A stretch of 64,000 nucleotides of DNA from Serinicoccus kebangsaanensis (GCF_008919445.1 NZ_VSLG01000002.1:345313-409312); one strand, 5' to 3'; shown: positions 39,132-48,248, counted from the stretch's first letter. Numbers and translations are program-made. Notes: generated by a model from the letters alone, not told the origin.

Positions 39132-42100
39132 CGGATCTCCTCCCGGTACTCCCGGTCCAGGGCCTGGACGCGGACGCGCGACCCGAGCAGACCGGCCAGC
39201 AGCGCCGTGCCCGCGGCGGTGACCGCCACAACCGCACCCCACGGCGCGGCCTCCAGCCGGAGGGCGGCCGGCAGCTGCAGCCGTCCGGGCTGGGTGGTGG
39301 ACGAGGCCAGCTCCGGGACGACCGCCTGCCCGACCAGCCACCCCGCGAGCAGCCCGAAGGCGATCGCCGCCGCCACCACGCCGACCAGCTCCATCGCCCG
39401 CGAGCGGGACTGCAGGGCCGGCGGCATACCCAGGGCGCGGAGCACCGCGACCTCGGCACGGCGTGACGACAGCTGGGTCGCGGCGACCGCGGCGATCCCG
39501 GTCAGCGCCAGCAGCACGGCACCGGCGGACGCGACCCAGAAGACGAGCCGGGCGGCGCTGGTGGCGTCGGTGACCGAGATCCCGCCGGGTCCGGTGACCG
39601 CCCGCAGGTCGTCCCGGGCGGTCAGCGCGTCCACGGCCGACTCCGCGTCCCCGGACGGGACCGCCCAGACCTGCGTCGGCCAGGTGAGGCTGCGCTGCCG
39701 CTCGGCGAGCACCCGCGAGACGGCGCGGGAGTCGGCGAGCGCCGCCGTCTCCCCCCGCTGACCGGGGAGGGCGGTGACGATCTCACCGACCACCGCCGGC
39801 ACGGTCGTGCCGACCAGCCGCAAGGTCACCGGGTCGCCGACGTCCAGTGCCGCCGCGGCGGCGACCTGCGTGGTCAGCGCCACCGGCACGGTGCCGGCGC
39901 TCGCGTCCTCCTCGTCCTCCTCGGCCGGGGCCGTCGGGTCCTGGCCCAGCAGCGGATCGGTGCGGTAGGTCGCGCCGGGCGACACGACGACCTCGATCGT
40001 GCCCAGCCGCACGTCCGGCGCCTGCAGGTGCCACGTGGGTGCGGAGGTGTCGAGCCAGGGCGGGACGTAGACCTCGTTGCTGTCCACGAAGGTCGAGAAG
40101 ACCGGGACACCCTCGCCCACGTAGCGCTGGTCGACCTCGATCCCGGTCTCGAAGGTGGGGTCCTCGACCGCCTCGGCGTCGGCCAGCAGCGGCGCCACCT
40201 GCTCGGGGTCCATCGCGGCGGCGCTGCCCCAGCCCGCTGCGTCGCCGAGCAGCTCCTCGCCGTCCGCGGACAGGGTCAGGTCGACGTCCAGGGTGGTCGA
40301 GCCGAAGCCGGAGAGGAGATCCAGCGGCACGCCGGGCTGCGACTCCGGCGAGGCCAGGGTCACCGCGCGGATCCGGTGCTCGCGTCCCTCCGGCAGCACG
40401 AAGCGCAGGCTCGCGGTCGTGCGGGCCTCGGTCGAGGTGAGGTCGCTCAGCGTCTCCGGGTCGTAGGCGAGCTGCGGGCCGTCGGCCTGGACCGGCTCGG
40501 CGGTGACGGACGAGGTCATGCCGGTGGCGACGTCCTCCACGAGCAGGGTCAGCTGGATCTCGAGCGGCGCCGCGGCGACGGCGACCTCCTCGGCCAGGGC
40601 ACGCGCGATGCCCTCCCGCGAGGCGTCGACGGGGAGCTCGCCCTCGCCCTCGGAGCCGGGCTCCGGGTCCCAGCCCGCCTCCGCGAGCTCCTCGACGATC
40701 TCCCGCTGCGTCTCGGCGAAGCCGTCCAGCCGGGCCAGCTCCCAGGCGTCCACGTCGCGCTCGACGACGAGGTCGGCACTCAGCTCGGTCGCACCGTCGG
40801 GTATGCCGATGGCCGCGTCGCCCTGCGGCTCCCCGTCGGCGTCGAGGACCTGGGCCAGGCCGGGCGGGACGAGACCGCCCGGTATGCCCGCGGGCACGTT
40901 GGCGACCTGGTCGAGCCCTCCGGGCGCGCCGGTGGGCGCGAGGGTGAGCGGGACCTCGACGTCACCGACCCGGGCGTCCGGCTCGAGCCAGACGAGCGCG
41001 GCGGCACCGACCCCCGGCAGCTCGGTGAGGTCGGGCGGTGGCTCCGGCACCCGACCCGGCTCCACGGTGGCGGGCGGTCGCACCAGGTCTGCCCGCAGCG
41101 GTGCCCCCTCGCCGACCGTGGCGAGGTCGTCGCGCAGCTGCGCGCTGGTGCCGGAGTAGAGCGCCGCCAGGGTGGTGGAGCCCACGGCGAGGACGGTGAG
41201 GACCACCGGCACGGCATACACCTGGAGCCGGCGGCTCACCTGCGCGGAGGACAGGTGCGTCGCGGTGGACCGCGCCCGCCGGGTGAGCAGCTCCACGCCC
41301 CGGCTGAGCGGCCCCAGCAGGGCGACGGCGACCACCGCGGCGGCGGCGAGCAGCATGGCGGGCGCGGCCCCGGCCACCAGGTCGGTGCCCAGGGTGCCGT
41401 CCGCGGCGCGGGTGAGGGGTGACCCGGCCCGACGCAGCTGCCACCAGCTCAGGGCCGCGGCGCTGAGCACCAGGACGAGCGTGGCCACCGCGGTCGCGGC
41501 ACGGGCCCGCCCGGAGCGGTCGGTGACGGCCTGGCCGCCGGCGAGACGCCGTGCCTGCAGCCAGGCGATCGCCGCGAGCGCCAGGCCCACGCCGAGCAGG
41601 GTCAGCGCACCGGCGACGACGATGCGGGTCGCGGCACCCTCGCTGCCGGGGACCAGCTGCAGCCCGGCCCAGGCCAGGGTGGTCCCGGTGAGGGCGCCCA
41701 CCACGGTGACGGCGAGCGACTCGACGAGGGTGCTGAGCAGCAGCTGCCGGCGGGTGGCGCCGCGGGCGACGAGCAGCTGCGCCTGCGGCTCCCGGGTGGT
41801 CGCCAGCAGCCGCGCGAGCTGCACCACCGCGAGCACCGTCACCAGGACGAGCACGGAGAGCGGCACGACGCCGAGGGAGCGGGCGGTGGCGAGGTTGACG
41901 GCGGCCTGCCCGGCGGTGGGGGCGAGGTCGCCCTCGACCTGCACGCCGCGCACGGTCAGCCCCTCCACCTCGCGCAGCTGCGCGCGCAGCGTCTCGGCGC
42001 CGGTGGCCAGGACGCGCAGGTCGTCGGGCGTGATCGCGTCGGTGTCCGGTCGCACCGGCCAGCGGACGAACGGGGCGCCGACCTGCTGCGCGAGCGCCTC

Positions 42101-42766
42101 GTCCACCACGACCGGGCCGAGGGTCGACTCCTCGTCGGTCACGCCGGTGCGCACCAGCGGGTCGCCGAACCAGAAGGCGTCCTCGGGGTCGACCGGTTGC
42201 CAGGTCCCGGTGATCTCGAGGGCGCGGTCGGCCACCACGAGCACGTCGCCCGGCGCCAGGCCCCAGGTCTGGGCCGCGCCGACGTGCAGCGCCGCCGGTG
42301 CCGGGGCGTCCGGCGAGCCGTCGGGCGCCATGGCGCCGGGCCAGGTGCCGTCGACCAGTGTCACCAGGTCGGCCGGGGGCGCCTCGCCGGGTGCGAGCTC
42401 CGGTCCGCCGGTGACGACCAGCTCGCCGTCGAGGGGCTGCCCGTCGTGCTCGACCGGCCGGGGCTCGCTGACCACCAGCCGGCCGATGCTCACCGGTGCC
42501 GGGGCGAAGGCGTCGCTGATCGTGCTGCGGGCGAGCTGGTCCTGGCGCTGCGGGTCCTCGGCGAGACGGGTCTGCACCTGGACCCCGCTCTCGGTGGGCT
42601 CGCCCTGGCTCAGCGCGGCGCGGGCGGCGCTGCTCGCGGCGGCGGCGGAGTAGCCGACCGTGCCCGCGATGATCGAGGTGGTGACGGTGACGAGCGCGAG
42701 CAGCGTCAGCAGCAGTCCCCAGGAGGCGCGGGCGCGTGCTGCCGCGAACTCCTGCCAGGACGTCAT
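39128..42766 (-). CDS. FtsX-like ABC permease (2)
   Basis: A 1212-residue permease starting MTSWQEFAAARARASWGLLL at 42766; it resembles the following permease but has longer extracytoplasmic parts. FtsX blocks are seen near the middle (LSVLVLVTVLAVVQLARLLA, LLVARGATRRQLLLSTLVES) and at the end (AVLRALGMPPALQSRSRAME, REYREEIR). Two different large permeases with two ATPases suggest a heteromeric exporter. ACCCTA at 42774-42779 is a -10 (TAGGGT on the minus strand) seven nt before the ATG, a leaderless promoter for the operon. Confidence 0.88.
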   Translation of the reverse strand: MTSWQEFAAARARASWGLLLTLLALVTVTTSIIAGTVGYSAAAASSAARAALSQGEPTESGVQVQTRLAEDPQRQDQLARSTISDAFAPAPVSIGRLVVSEPRPVEHDGQPLDGELVVTGGPELAPGEAPPADLVTLVDGTWPGAMAPDGSPDAPAPAALHVGAAQTWGLAPGDVLVVADRALEITGTWQPVDPEDAFWFGDPLVRTGVTDEESTLGPVVVDEALAQQVGAPFVRWPVRPDTDAITPDDLRVLATGAETLRAQLREVEGLTVRGVQVEGDLAPTAGQAAVNLATARSLGVVPLSVLVLVTVLAVVQLARLLATTREPQAQLLVARGATRRQLLLSTLVESLAVTVVGALTGTTLAWAGLQLVPGSEGAATRIVVAGALTLLGVGLALAAIAWLQARRLAGGQAVTDRSGRARAATAVATLVLVLSAAALSWWQLRRAGSPLTRAADGTLGTDLVAGAAPAMLLAAAAVVAVALLGPLSRGVELLTRRARSTATHLSSAQVSRRLQVYAVPVVLTVLAVGSTTLAALYSGTSAQLRDDLATVGEGAPLRADLVRPPATVEPGRVPEPPPDLTELPGVGAAALVWLEPDARVGDVEVPLTLAPTGAPGGLDQVANVPAGIPGGLVPPGLAQVLDADGEPQGDAAIGIPDGATELSADLVVERDVDAWELARLDGFAETQREIVEELAEAGWDPEPGSEGEGELPVDASREGIARALAEEVAVAAAPLEIQLTLLVEDVATGMTSSVTAEPVQADGPQLAYDPETLSDLTSTEARTTASLRFVLPEGREHRIRAVTLASPESQPGVPLDLLSGFGSTTLDVDLTLSADGEELLGDAAGWGSAAAMDPEQVAPLLADAEAVEDPTFETGIEVDQRYVGEGVPVFSTFVDSNEVYVPPWLDTSAPTWHLQAPDVRLGTIEVVVSPGATYRTDPLLGQDPTAPAEEDEEDASAGTVPVALTTQVAAAAALDVGDPVTLRLVGTTVPAVVGEIVTALPGQRGETAALADSRAVSRVLAERQRSLTWPTQVWAVPSGDAESAVDALTARDDLRAVTGPGGISVTDATSAARLVFWVASAGAVLLALTGIAAVAATQLSSRRAEVAVLRALGMPPALQSRSRAMELVGVVAAAIAFGLLAGWLVGQAVVPELASSTTQPGRLQLPAALRLEAAPWGAVVAVTAAGTALLAGLLGSRVRVQALDREYREEIR

Positions 42767-42979
42767 ACGGCGGACCCTAGGCAACCCGGCGACGACACAC
42801 CCGTCCCCGGCCACCCACCGTGACCAGATCGTGATGCCGTCGCCATGACGTCCCAACGCGCGAGCACCCTGTCGAGGTTGGGCGGACCGGCACGCCGCGG
42901 GAGCCGGCACCCAACCCGCGGGGGCGCCTGGCGCGTTCCAGGAGGAGAATCAGGTCGGGCGACGTCGAGGAGGAGGAGT

Positions 42980-43528
42980 ATGCCGGGACCCACCGGCGAC
43001 GACTACGTCGCCTTCGTCACCGCCCGGCAGGGGCCGCTGCTGCGCGCCGCCTACCTCATCTGCGGCGACGAGCACCTGGCGCACGACCTGCTCCAGGACG
43101 CGCTGATCAAGCTGGCGAGCCGGTGGGAGCGGTTGCGGGACGAGGCGCCGGAGGCCTACGTGCGCCGGATCCTCTACCGCGACGCGATCTCGCGCTGGCG
43201 CCGCACCCGGCGGGAGCGCCTGGTCGACCAGCACGACCCCGGCGGGGAGCTCGCGCGGCTGCGCACGCGGGAGCCGGTCGAGGGCTGGGTCGAGGGGGCG
43301 CACGTGCGGCAGGCGCTGCTGCTGCTGCCGCCGCGGCAGCGGGCGGTGGTCGTGCTGCGCTACTACGAGGACCTGTCCGAGGCGGACATCGCCACCACGC
43401 TCGGCATCTCCCGCGGCACCGTGAAGAGCCAGGCCAGCGACGCGATGACGACGCTGCGCGGGTTGCTGCCCGAGGTCGAGGGATGGGTGCCGCGGATCGT
43501 GCGCGGCGAGGAGAGGGGGACCGCGTGA
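42980..43528 (+). CDS. SigE-family ECF sigma factor
   Basis: A 182-residue ECF sigma factor with region 2 (RAAYLICGDEHLAHDLLQDA, LIKLASRWERL, YVRRILYRDAISRWRR) and region 4 (LLLLPPRQRAVVVLRYYEDL, SEADIATTLGISRGTVKSQA). The pattern is that of the SigE family common in actinomycetes. ATG 42980 follows AGGAGGAGG, a strong ribosome-binding site. The next gene overlaps by GTGA and encodes a probable membrane partner. The four-gene ABC operon is divergent from it and could be a target. Confidence 0.92.
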   Translation: MPGPTGDDYVAFVTARQGPLLRAAYLICGDEHLAHDLLQDALIKLASRWERLRDEAPEAYVRRILYRDAISRWRRTRRERLVDQHDPGGELARLRTREPVEGWVEGAHVRQALLLLPPRQRAVVVLRYYEDLSEADIATTLGISRGTVKSQASDAMTTLRGLLPEVEGWVPRIVRGEERGTA

Positions 43529-44289
43529 GGAGCCAGGACCTGCCGCGGCTCCTCCGGGAGGCGGGGGACGAGGCGGCCGAGCCGGACCTGGCCCGGTCCA
43601 CGTGGGAGCGGGGTCGGCGATCGCGTCGCCGACGGCTCGTGCTCACCGGGACGACCGGCCTCGCAGCGCTCGCCCTGGGGGTCACCGCCCTCACCCTGTC
43701 CCGGCCCGACCTGCCCGGTGCCGAACCGGCCGGCCGCGGGGGCGCCGCCGTGGGTGGAGCGGCCATCGAGCTGCCGGTGGACGGCGCGACGACGGACCCG
43801 GGCGGGCAGGCCGAGCGGGTCTGGCGGACGCTCTACACCGCCTGCCTGGAGGACCTCGACTACGAGGTCGCCGGTGTCTCCGACGACGGCGGGCTCGCCG
43901 CGACCAAGCTCGGCGTCCAGGCCGGGGAGCGCGACCGCGACCTGCGGCGCTGCCGGGCCGAGCTGGTGCTGGACTCCCCGGTCACGCTGGCCGCCTCGGA
44001 AGAGCCTGCGGAGGGTCCGTGGCCCGCCACCGGCGAGTTCCCGGCCGAGACGAGCAGCTACGGCATGGACCAGTCGATGCGGGTGGTGCTGACGGCGCGC
44101 TACCACGAATACTTCATCGCCAACGCGTGCCTGCAGGAGGCCGACCTGCCGACGTCGGTCCTGCCCCCGGCCGAGGACTTCATCCACGAGCTGGCCCGCG
44201 AGCAGCTCCCGGCCTGGCATCCCTACCTCGAGGCCGCCGAGCAGGGCCGCTACGCCGACGCCCGCGCCGCCTGCCCCCTCACCCCCTGA
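43525..44289 (+). CDS. Single-pass membrane protein, probable anti-sigma partner
   Basis: A 254-residue protein: about 45 cytoplasmic residues including a basic stretch (RGRRSRRRRLVLTG), one helix (GLAALALGVTALTL), then about 185 extracytoplasmic residues with four cysteines (TACLEDLDY, RRCRAEL, NACLQEADL, RAACPLTP) that could form disulfides. It has no ZAS zinc motif. Coupling to the sigma gene by GTGA suggests a regulatory role; the family is not recognised. The 32-bp repeat array follows its stop. Confidence 0.7.
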   Translation: MRSQDLPRLLREAGDEAAEPDLARSTWERGRRSRRRRLVLTGTTGLAALALGVTALTLSRPDLPGAEPAGRGGAAVGGAAIELPVDGATTDPGGQAERVWRTLYTACLEDLDYEVAGVSDDGGLAATKLGVQAGERDRDLRRCRAELVLDSPVTLAASEEPAEGPWPATGEFPAETSSYGMDQSMRVVLTARYHEYFIANACLQEADLPTSVLPPAEDFIHELAREQLPAWHPYLEAAEQGRYADARAACPLTP

Positions 44290-44300
44290 CCCCCCATCCC

Positions 44301-44426
44301 CACCGGGCGTCGCTTGTGGTTGCCTCTGTCCCCACCGGGCGTCGCTTGTGGTTGCCTCTGTCCCCACCGGGCGTCGCTTGTGGTTGCCCTGGGGCATACC
44401 GGGCGTCGCCTGTGGTTGCCGCTGCC
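44301..44426 (+). repeat. 32-bp tandem repeat family C, array 2 (about 4 copies)
   Basis: Four copies start at 44301, 44333, 44365 and about 44397. The conserved part is CACCGGGCGTCGCTTGTGGT followed by TGCC; the remaining 8 nt are CTCTGTCC in the first two units and then change, and the third/fourth junction carries a GGCATACC motif. It lies just after the anti-sigma-like gene stop, in the 316-nt gap between it and the convergent paaK; the rest of the gap holds the palindrome at 44428 and the direct repeat at 44532. Confidence 0.92.
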
Positions 44427-44427
44427 G

Positions 44428-44479
44428 GAATTCGACCTCTCGAATCGTCGCCATGGCGAACAATCCAGTAGTCGAATTC
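44428..44479 (+). repeat. 52-bp palindrome with GAATTCGAC arms
   Basis: GAATTCGAC (44428-44436) pairs with GTCGAATTC (44471-44479) and the centre is GCCATGGC (44450-44457); the segments between pair at roughly half their positions. It is AT-richer than its surroundings and lies between convergent genes directly after the 32-bp array. Terminator or a degenerate copy of a palindromic element. Confidence 0.65.
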
Positions 44480-44531
44480 GGGGGGAGGGGGGCGGGCCAC
44501 CACACGGGCCTCACCGGCCCCAACGGCGCCG

Positions 44532-44623
44532 GCCTCGTCGACGCCAAGTCCCGCGGGGGTCAACCCTTCCTGCGCCAGCCTCGTCGACGCCAGGCCCCGC
44601 CGGGGTCAGCCCTCCCGCTGGTC
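44532..44623 (+). repeat. 46-bp direct duplication at the paaK 3' end
   Basis: 44532-44577 and 44578-44623 are imperfect direct repeats beginning GCCTCGTCGACGCCA and containing GGGGTCA. The second copy includes the paaK stop codon and the last five or so codons; the first lies just beyond the gene, so it looks like a partial tandem duplication of the gene end. Confidence 0.75.
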
Positions 44624-45922
44624 CACGATGCGCCGCGCCTTGCCCACCGACCGCTCCACGCCGCCTTCGGCCAGCACTACCACCTGCGCCGTCGTGCCGA
44701 TCCGGTCCTTGACCTGCCTGGACAGGTCACCGGCGAGGCGGTCCCGCTCCTCGCTGCCCAGGCCGGGCTCACCCTCGACGTTGATCGTCAGCTGGTCCAT
44801 CCGGCCCGGTCGGGTCAGCACGCACTGGAAGTGCGGCGTCAGCCCGGGCGTGGCGAGGACGAGCTCCTCGATCTGGGTGGGGAAGACGTTGACCCCGCGG
44901 ACGATCATCAGGTCGTCGCTGCGACCGGTGATCTTGGCGAGCCGGCGCATACCTGGCCGTGCCGTGCCGGGGAGCAACCGGGTGAGGTCGCGCGTGCGGT
45001 AGCGGAGCACCGGCATCGCCTCCCGTGTCAGCGCGGTGAGCACGAGCTCGCCCTCCTCGCCGTCGGGCAGCGGCTCCTCCGTGATCGGGTCGATGACTTC
45101 GGGATAGAAGTGGTCCTCCCACAGGGTCAGGCCGTCCTTGGTCTCGACGCACTCCTGGGCGACGCCCGGCCCCATCATCTCGGAGAGTCCGAAGATGTCG
45201 GTGGCGTGCATCTGGCACCGCTGCTCGATCTCGGCGCGCATCGCCTCGGTCCACGGCTCGGCCCCGAAGACCCCGATCTGCAGCGAGGTGTCGGCCGGGT
45301 CGATGCCCTGCTCGGTCATGGCGTCGACCAGGGAGAGGAAGTATGACGGGGTCACCATGATCACGCGCGGGCCGAAGTCGGTGATGAGCTGGATCTGCTT
45401 CTCGGTCTGCCCTCCGCTCATCGGCACCACGGTGCAGCCGAGCCTCTCGGCTCCGTAGTGCGCGCCCAGGCCACCGGTGAACAGGCCGTAGCCGTAGGCC
45501 ACGTGCACGAGGTCGCCGGGCCGTGTGCCCGCGGCGCGGAGCGAGCGCGCCACCAGCCCGGCCCAGGTGTCGACGTCGCCCTGCGTGTAGCCGACGACGG
45601 TCGGGCGGCCGGTGGTGCCGGAGCTCGCGTGCACCCGGACGCACTGCTCCCGGGGGACGGCGAACATGCCGAAGGGGTAGTGCTCGCGCAGGTCGGCCTT
45701 GGTCGTGAACGGGATGTGCCGGAGATCCTCCAGGCTGGTGATGTCCTCGGGGGCGATGCCCCGCCCGTCCAGCTGGCGTCGGTAGTGATCGACCCCGTCG
45801 TAGGCACGGCGGACGCACCGCTGGAGCCGCTCGAGCTGGGCCTCGCGCAGCCGGTCGACGGACCAGGTCTCGGCCTCGTCGTGCAGGTCGGGGCGGGAGT
45901 CGATCTCGGGCAGCGGCGCCAT
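44606..45922 (-). CDS. paaK: Phenylacetate-CoA ligase
   Basis: A 438-residue adenylate-forming ligase. The AMP/P-loop motif is VHASSGTTGRPTVVGYTQGD near residue 95; later motifs are DIFGLSEMMGPG and TGRSDDLMIVRGVNVFPTQI with the hinge aspartate. PaaK activates phenylacetate to phenylacetyl-CoA, the first step of aerobic phenylacetate breakdown. ATG start. The paaI and paaH genes on the same strand upstream, separated by a small membrane protein gene and a repeat array, support the pathway assignment. Confidence 0.94.
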   Translation of the reverse strand: MAPLPEIDSRPDLHDEAETWSVDRLREAQLERLQRCVRRAYDGVDHYRRQLDGRGIAPEDITSLEDLRHIPFTTKADLREHYPFGMFAVPREQCVRVHASSGTTGRPTVVGYTQGDVDTWAGLVARSLRAAGTRPGDLVHVAYGYGLFTGGLGAHYGAERLGCTVVPMSGGQTEKQIQLITDFGPRVIMVTPSYFLSLVDAMTEQGIDPADTSLQIGVFGAEPWTEAMRAEIEQRCQMHATDIFGLSEMMGPGVAQECVETKDGLTLWEDHFYPEVIDPITEEPLPDGEEGELVLTALTREAMPVLRYRTRDLTRLLPGTARPGMRRLAKITGRSDDLMIVRGVNVFPTQIEELVLATPGLTPHFQCVLTRPGRMDQLTINVEGEPGLGSEERDRLAGDLSRQVKDRIGTTAQVVVLAEGGVERSVGKARRIVDQREG

Positions 45923-45955
45923 GACCGCAGGCTACGCCGTGACCCCTTCCATGCA

Positions 45956-46043
45956 CACCGGGCGTCGCGCGTGGTTGCCCCTCAGCCCACCGGGCGTCGC
46001 TTGTGGTTGCCCCTCAGCCGACCGGGCGTCGCCCATGGCCGCC
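45956..46043 (+). repeat. 32-bp tandem repeat family C, array 3 (2.75 copies)
   Basis: Copies start at 45956, 45988 and 46020 (last one partial and mutated: GCCCATGGCC). The variable 8 nt here are CCTCAGCC, different from the other two arrays. The third copy overlaps the 3' end of the membrane-protein gene and supplies its stop codon and last residues, and the array fills the space up to the paaK promoter region. Confidence 0.9.
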
Positions 46044-46553
46044 CTGGTCGGCCGCGCGGAGGTCCTGCACGAGTCGCGGGACCCGCCACCGGGTCACCTC
46101 GCGGTGCCAGGTGGTCGGTGGGTAGGCCAGGCGCACGACGAAGTAGTTGACGTACTCCAGGACGGCGAAGACCCAGACGCCCAGGGTCAGCACCACCGGC
46201 CCGGGGCCGTCGGCGCCGCGCACCAGGATCATCAGCAGCCCCAGCGCCAGCAGCAGCGGGTCGAGCACGCGGAAGGCGCGGTATGCCCTCGCCCACCCGG
46301 TCGGCATCGTGCCGGTCCTGACCCAGGACCGCGCGAGCAACCAGTAGGTGCCGGCCTGGACAAGGACGAGGACCAGCGGGCCGAGCGCCCACCACAGGGT
46401 CACGCGGGCGTCGCTGCTCCAGCGCGGCCCCAGCACTGACCAGGCGAGCACGACGAAGACCCCGGCCGCGACGAGCTCCCCCAGACCGAGGGAGAGGTAG
46501 CGCCGACGCAACGCCTTTCGCCGCTCCGGCCCGAGCGCTCCTCCCGACGTCAC
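46014..46553 (-). CDS. Four-helix membrane protein of unknown function
   Basis: About 179 residues from GTG 46553. Four hydrophobic helices (LGELVAAGVFVVLAWSVLG, LWWALGPLVLVLVQAGTYWL, FRVLDPLLLALGLLMILVRG, VVLTLGVWVFAVLEYVNYFV) and a basic C-terminus. It lies between paaI and paaK on the same strand; a link to phenylacetate use is not evident. The last residues (GHGRRPVG) are encoded by the 32-bp repeat, so the repeat has probably replaced or extended the original end. Confidence 0.72.
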   Translation of the reverse strand: MTSGGALGPERRKALRRRYLSLGLGELVAAGVFVVLAWSVLGPRWSSDARVTLWWALGPLVLVLVQAGTYWLLARSWVRTGTMPTGWARAYRAFRVLDPLLLALGLLMILVRGADGPGPVVLTLGVWVFAVLEYVNYFVVRLAYPPTTWHREVTRWRVPRLVQDLRAADQGGHGRRPVG

Positions 46554-46566
46554 CCGCTGCCGCCGG

Positions 46567-47007
46567 TCAGGAGGACTGGCGCACGGTCCGGGAGTGACCG
46601 CGGAACTCGGCGACGACGGCATTGTCGGTGGCCCGGCATACCGTGACGTCCGTGATGCCGCTGCGGCCGTAGGTGACGCGCTCCACCGCCGTGGCGACGA
46701 GGACGTCGTCGAGCCGGGAGGGGAGGAGATAGGTGATCTCGCCGCTCGCCGCGACGGTGGTGCGGCCGGTCGCGTTGCAGGCCAGGGCGAAGGTCGAGTC
46801 GGCGAGGGTGAAGACGTAGCCGCCGTGGGCGATGTCGTGGCCGTTGACCATCGCCTCGGTGATCGTCATCCGGGTGCGGGCGCGGCCGCGCCGTCGGCCT
46901 TGCTCGGAGGTCTCGACGGCGAGGTCGAGGAGCTCGATGCCGAGCGCCGCGGACGCCTTGTCCTGGTCCCACATCCGCCGGACGTGGGTGAGATCGGTGT
47001 CGCTCAC
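46567..47007 (-). CDS. paaI: Hydroxyphenylacetyl-CoA thioesterase
   Basis: A 146-residue hotdog-fold thioesterase. The motif NGHDIAHGGYVFTLADSTFA contains the active-site residues of PaaI-type enzymes (NxxxxxHGG, then D). PaaI clears dead-end CoA esters during phenylacetate degradation. The GTG start overlaps the paaH stop as GTGA, confirming co-translation. The next gene downstream (membrane protein) begins after 13 nt. Confidence 0.92.
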   Translation of the reverse strand: MSDTDLTHVRRMWDQDKASAALGIELLDLAVETSEQGRRRGRARTRMTITEAMVNGHDIAHGGYVFTLADSTFALACNATGRTTVAASGEITYLLPSRLDDVLVATAVERVTYGRSGITDVTVCRATDNAVVAEFRGHSRTVRQSS

Positions 47008-48248
47008 AGTGCCTCGCTCGGTCGGTAGCGCCCGCCCGGGTAGAGCCGGTCGAGCTGGTCGATCTGGGCACGCACGGTGTCGGCCCCGATCTGGGCCAGC
47101 CACTCGAACGGCCCGCGCGGGTAGTTGGTGCCCAGCTTCATCGCGGTGTCCACATCGTCGGCGGTGGCCTCGCCGCGGTGCACGAGGTCCACCCCCTCGT
47201 TGACCAGCATGGCGAGGGTGCGGGCGACGGGGTCGGTCTGCAGCGGACCACCCACGAGGGCCTGCACCTGATGCTCGTCGGGCCGGGCGTCGACGGGCCG
47301 GCCGTCGGCATACTCGAAGACGCCGCGGCCGCTCTTGCGCCCGAGCCTGCCCTCGCGCACGAGGTCGCGCTGCCAGTCGGTCGGGGCGTAGCGCGGGTCC
47401 TCGCCGGTCTGGCGCCAGACCGACTCGCCGACGGCGAGGTTGACGTCCTGCCCGATGAGGTCGGTGAGCTCGAAGGGGCCCATCCGGAAGCCGGCGCCGC
47501 GCAGGGCCCCGTCGATGGTCGCCGGGTCGGCGAGCCCCTCGGCGAGCATCCGCTGGGCCTCGCCGTAGAACGGCCGGGCGACCCGGTTCACGATGAAGCC
47601 AGGGGTGGAGGTGCACCGCACCGGGGTCTTGCCCCAGCGGCGCATCAGCTCCGCGGCGGCGTCCAGGACTCCCTCGCCGGAGCCGTCTCCGGTGATCACC
47701 TCGACGAGCTTCATCAGCGGCGGCGGGTTGAAGAAGTGCAGCCCGATGACCCGCTCCGGCCGCGCCATCGGCGGGGACGTCCCCCCGTGGAGCGCGGCGT
47801 CGTGGCCCGTGCTCGCCTGTCCCACGATGTCGTCGATCGACAGCGAGGAGGTGTTGGTGGCCAGGACGGTGCTGGCCGGCTGGGCACTCTCCAGCTGGCG
47901 GAAGAGGGCGCGCTTGACGTCCAGGTGCTCGACGACGGCCTCGACGACCAGGTCGACCGGGGGGATCGTGGTCATGTCGGTGGTGGTGTGCGGCCTGATC
48001 CGCTCCAGCGTGTCGTCCGCGTCCTCGCGGGTGACCTTGCCCTTCGCGACCAGCTTGTCGAAGATCTGCCGCAGCGTGGCCAGCGCCTTGTCCGCGGCGT
48101 CCGGCTGGGCGTCGACCAGCACCACCGGGTGCCCCGCCTGGGCCGCGACCTGCGCGATCCCTGCCCCCATCGCCCCGGCGCCGATGACGGCGACGGTCGT
48201 CCCGGCAGCGGGACCGAGCAGGGGAGGTGGCGTCGACGGCTCTGGCAT
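47004..48248 (-). CDS. paaH: 3-hydroxyacyl-CoA dehydrogenase of the phenylacetate pathway
   Basis: A 414-residue NAD-dependent dehydrogenase. The Rossmann motif is VAVIGAGAMGAGIAQVAAQA; the catalytic region is VIGLHFFNPPPLMKLVEVIT with the His; RPFYGEAQRMLAEGLADPAT and a second C-terminal 3HCDH-like domain follow. Length and the C-terminal duplication match PaaH. It oxidises a 3-hydroxyadipyl-CoA intermediate. ATG 48248 is chosen; the frame remains open upstream with no signal. Its divergent upstream neighbour is a pseudogene, beyond which paaN lies on the plus strand. Confidence 0.92.
   Translation of the reverse strand: MPEPSTPPPLLGPAAGTTVAVIGAGAMGAGIAQVAAQAGHPVVLVDAQPDAADKALATLRQIFDKLVAKGKVTREDADDTLERIRPHTTTDMTTIPPVDLVVEAVVEHLDVKRALFRQLESAQPASTVLATNTSSLSIDDIVGQASTGHDAALHGGTSPPMARPERVIGLHFFNPPPLMKLVEVITGDGSGEGVLDAAAELMRRWGKTPVRCTSTPGFIVNRVARPFYGEAQRMLAEGLADPATIDGALRGAGFRMGPFELTDLIGQDVNLAVGESVWRQTGEDPRYAPTDWQRDLVREGRLGRKSGRGVFEYADGRPVDARPDEHQVQALVGGPLQTDPVARTLAMLVNEGVDLVHRGEATADDVDTAMKLGTNYPRGPFEWLAQIGADTVRAQIDQLDRLYPGGRYRPSEAL

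Noticed and set aside
35350..39459. A 1369-residue open frame covering a permease
   Set aside because: Only the last 336 codons encode the ABC ATPase; upstream it is low-complexity antisense-frame sequence over the FtsX-like permease gene.
42767..42979. An ECF-type autoregulatory promoter (CAACC at 42782, CGTC at 42802) before the sigma gene
   Set aside because: The spacing (15 nt) is plausible, but such short words are expected by chance in DNA this GC-rich and no second copy was found to support it.
13996..46043. CRISPR arrays at the three 32-bp repeat loci
   Set aside because: The non-conserved 8-10 nt are the same within an array and too short for spacers, there are at most four units, and no cas gene is in the window.
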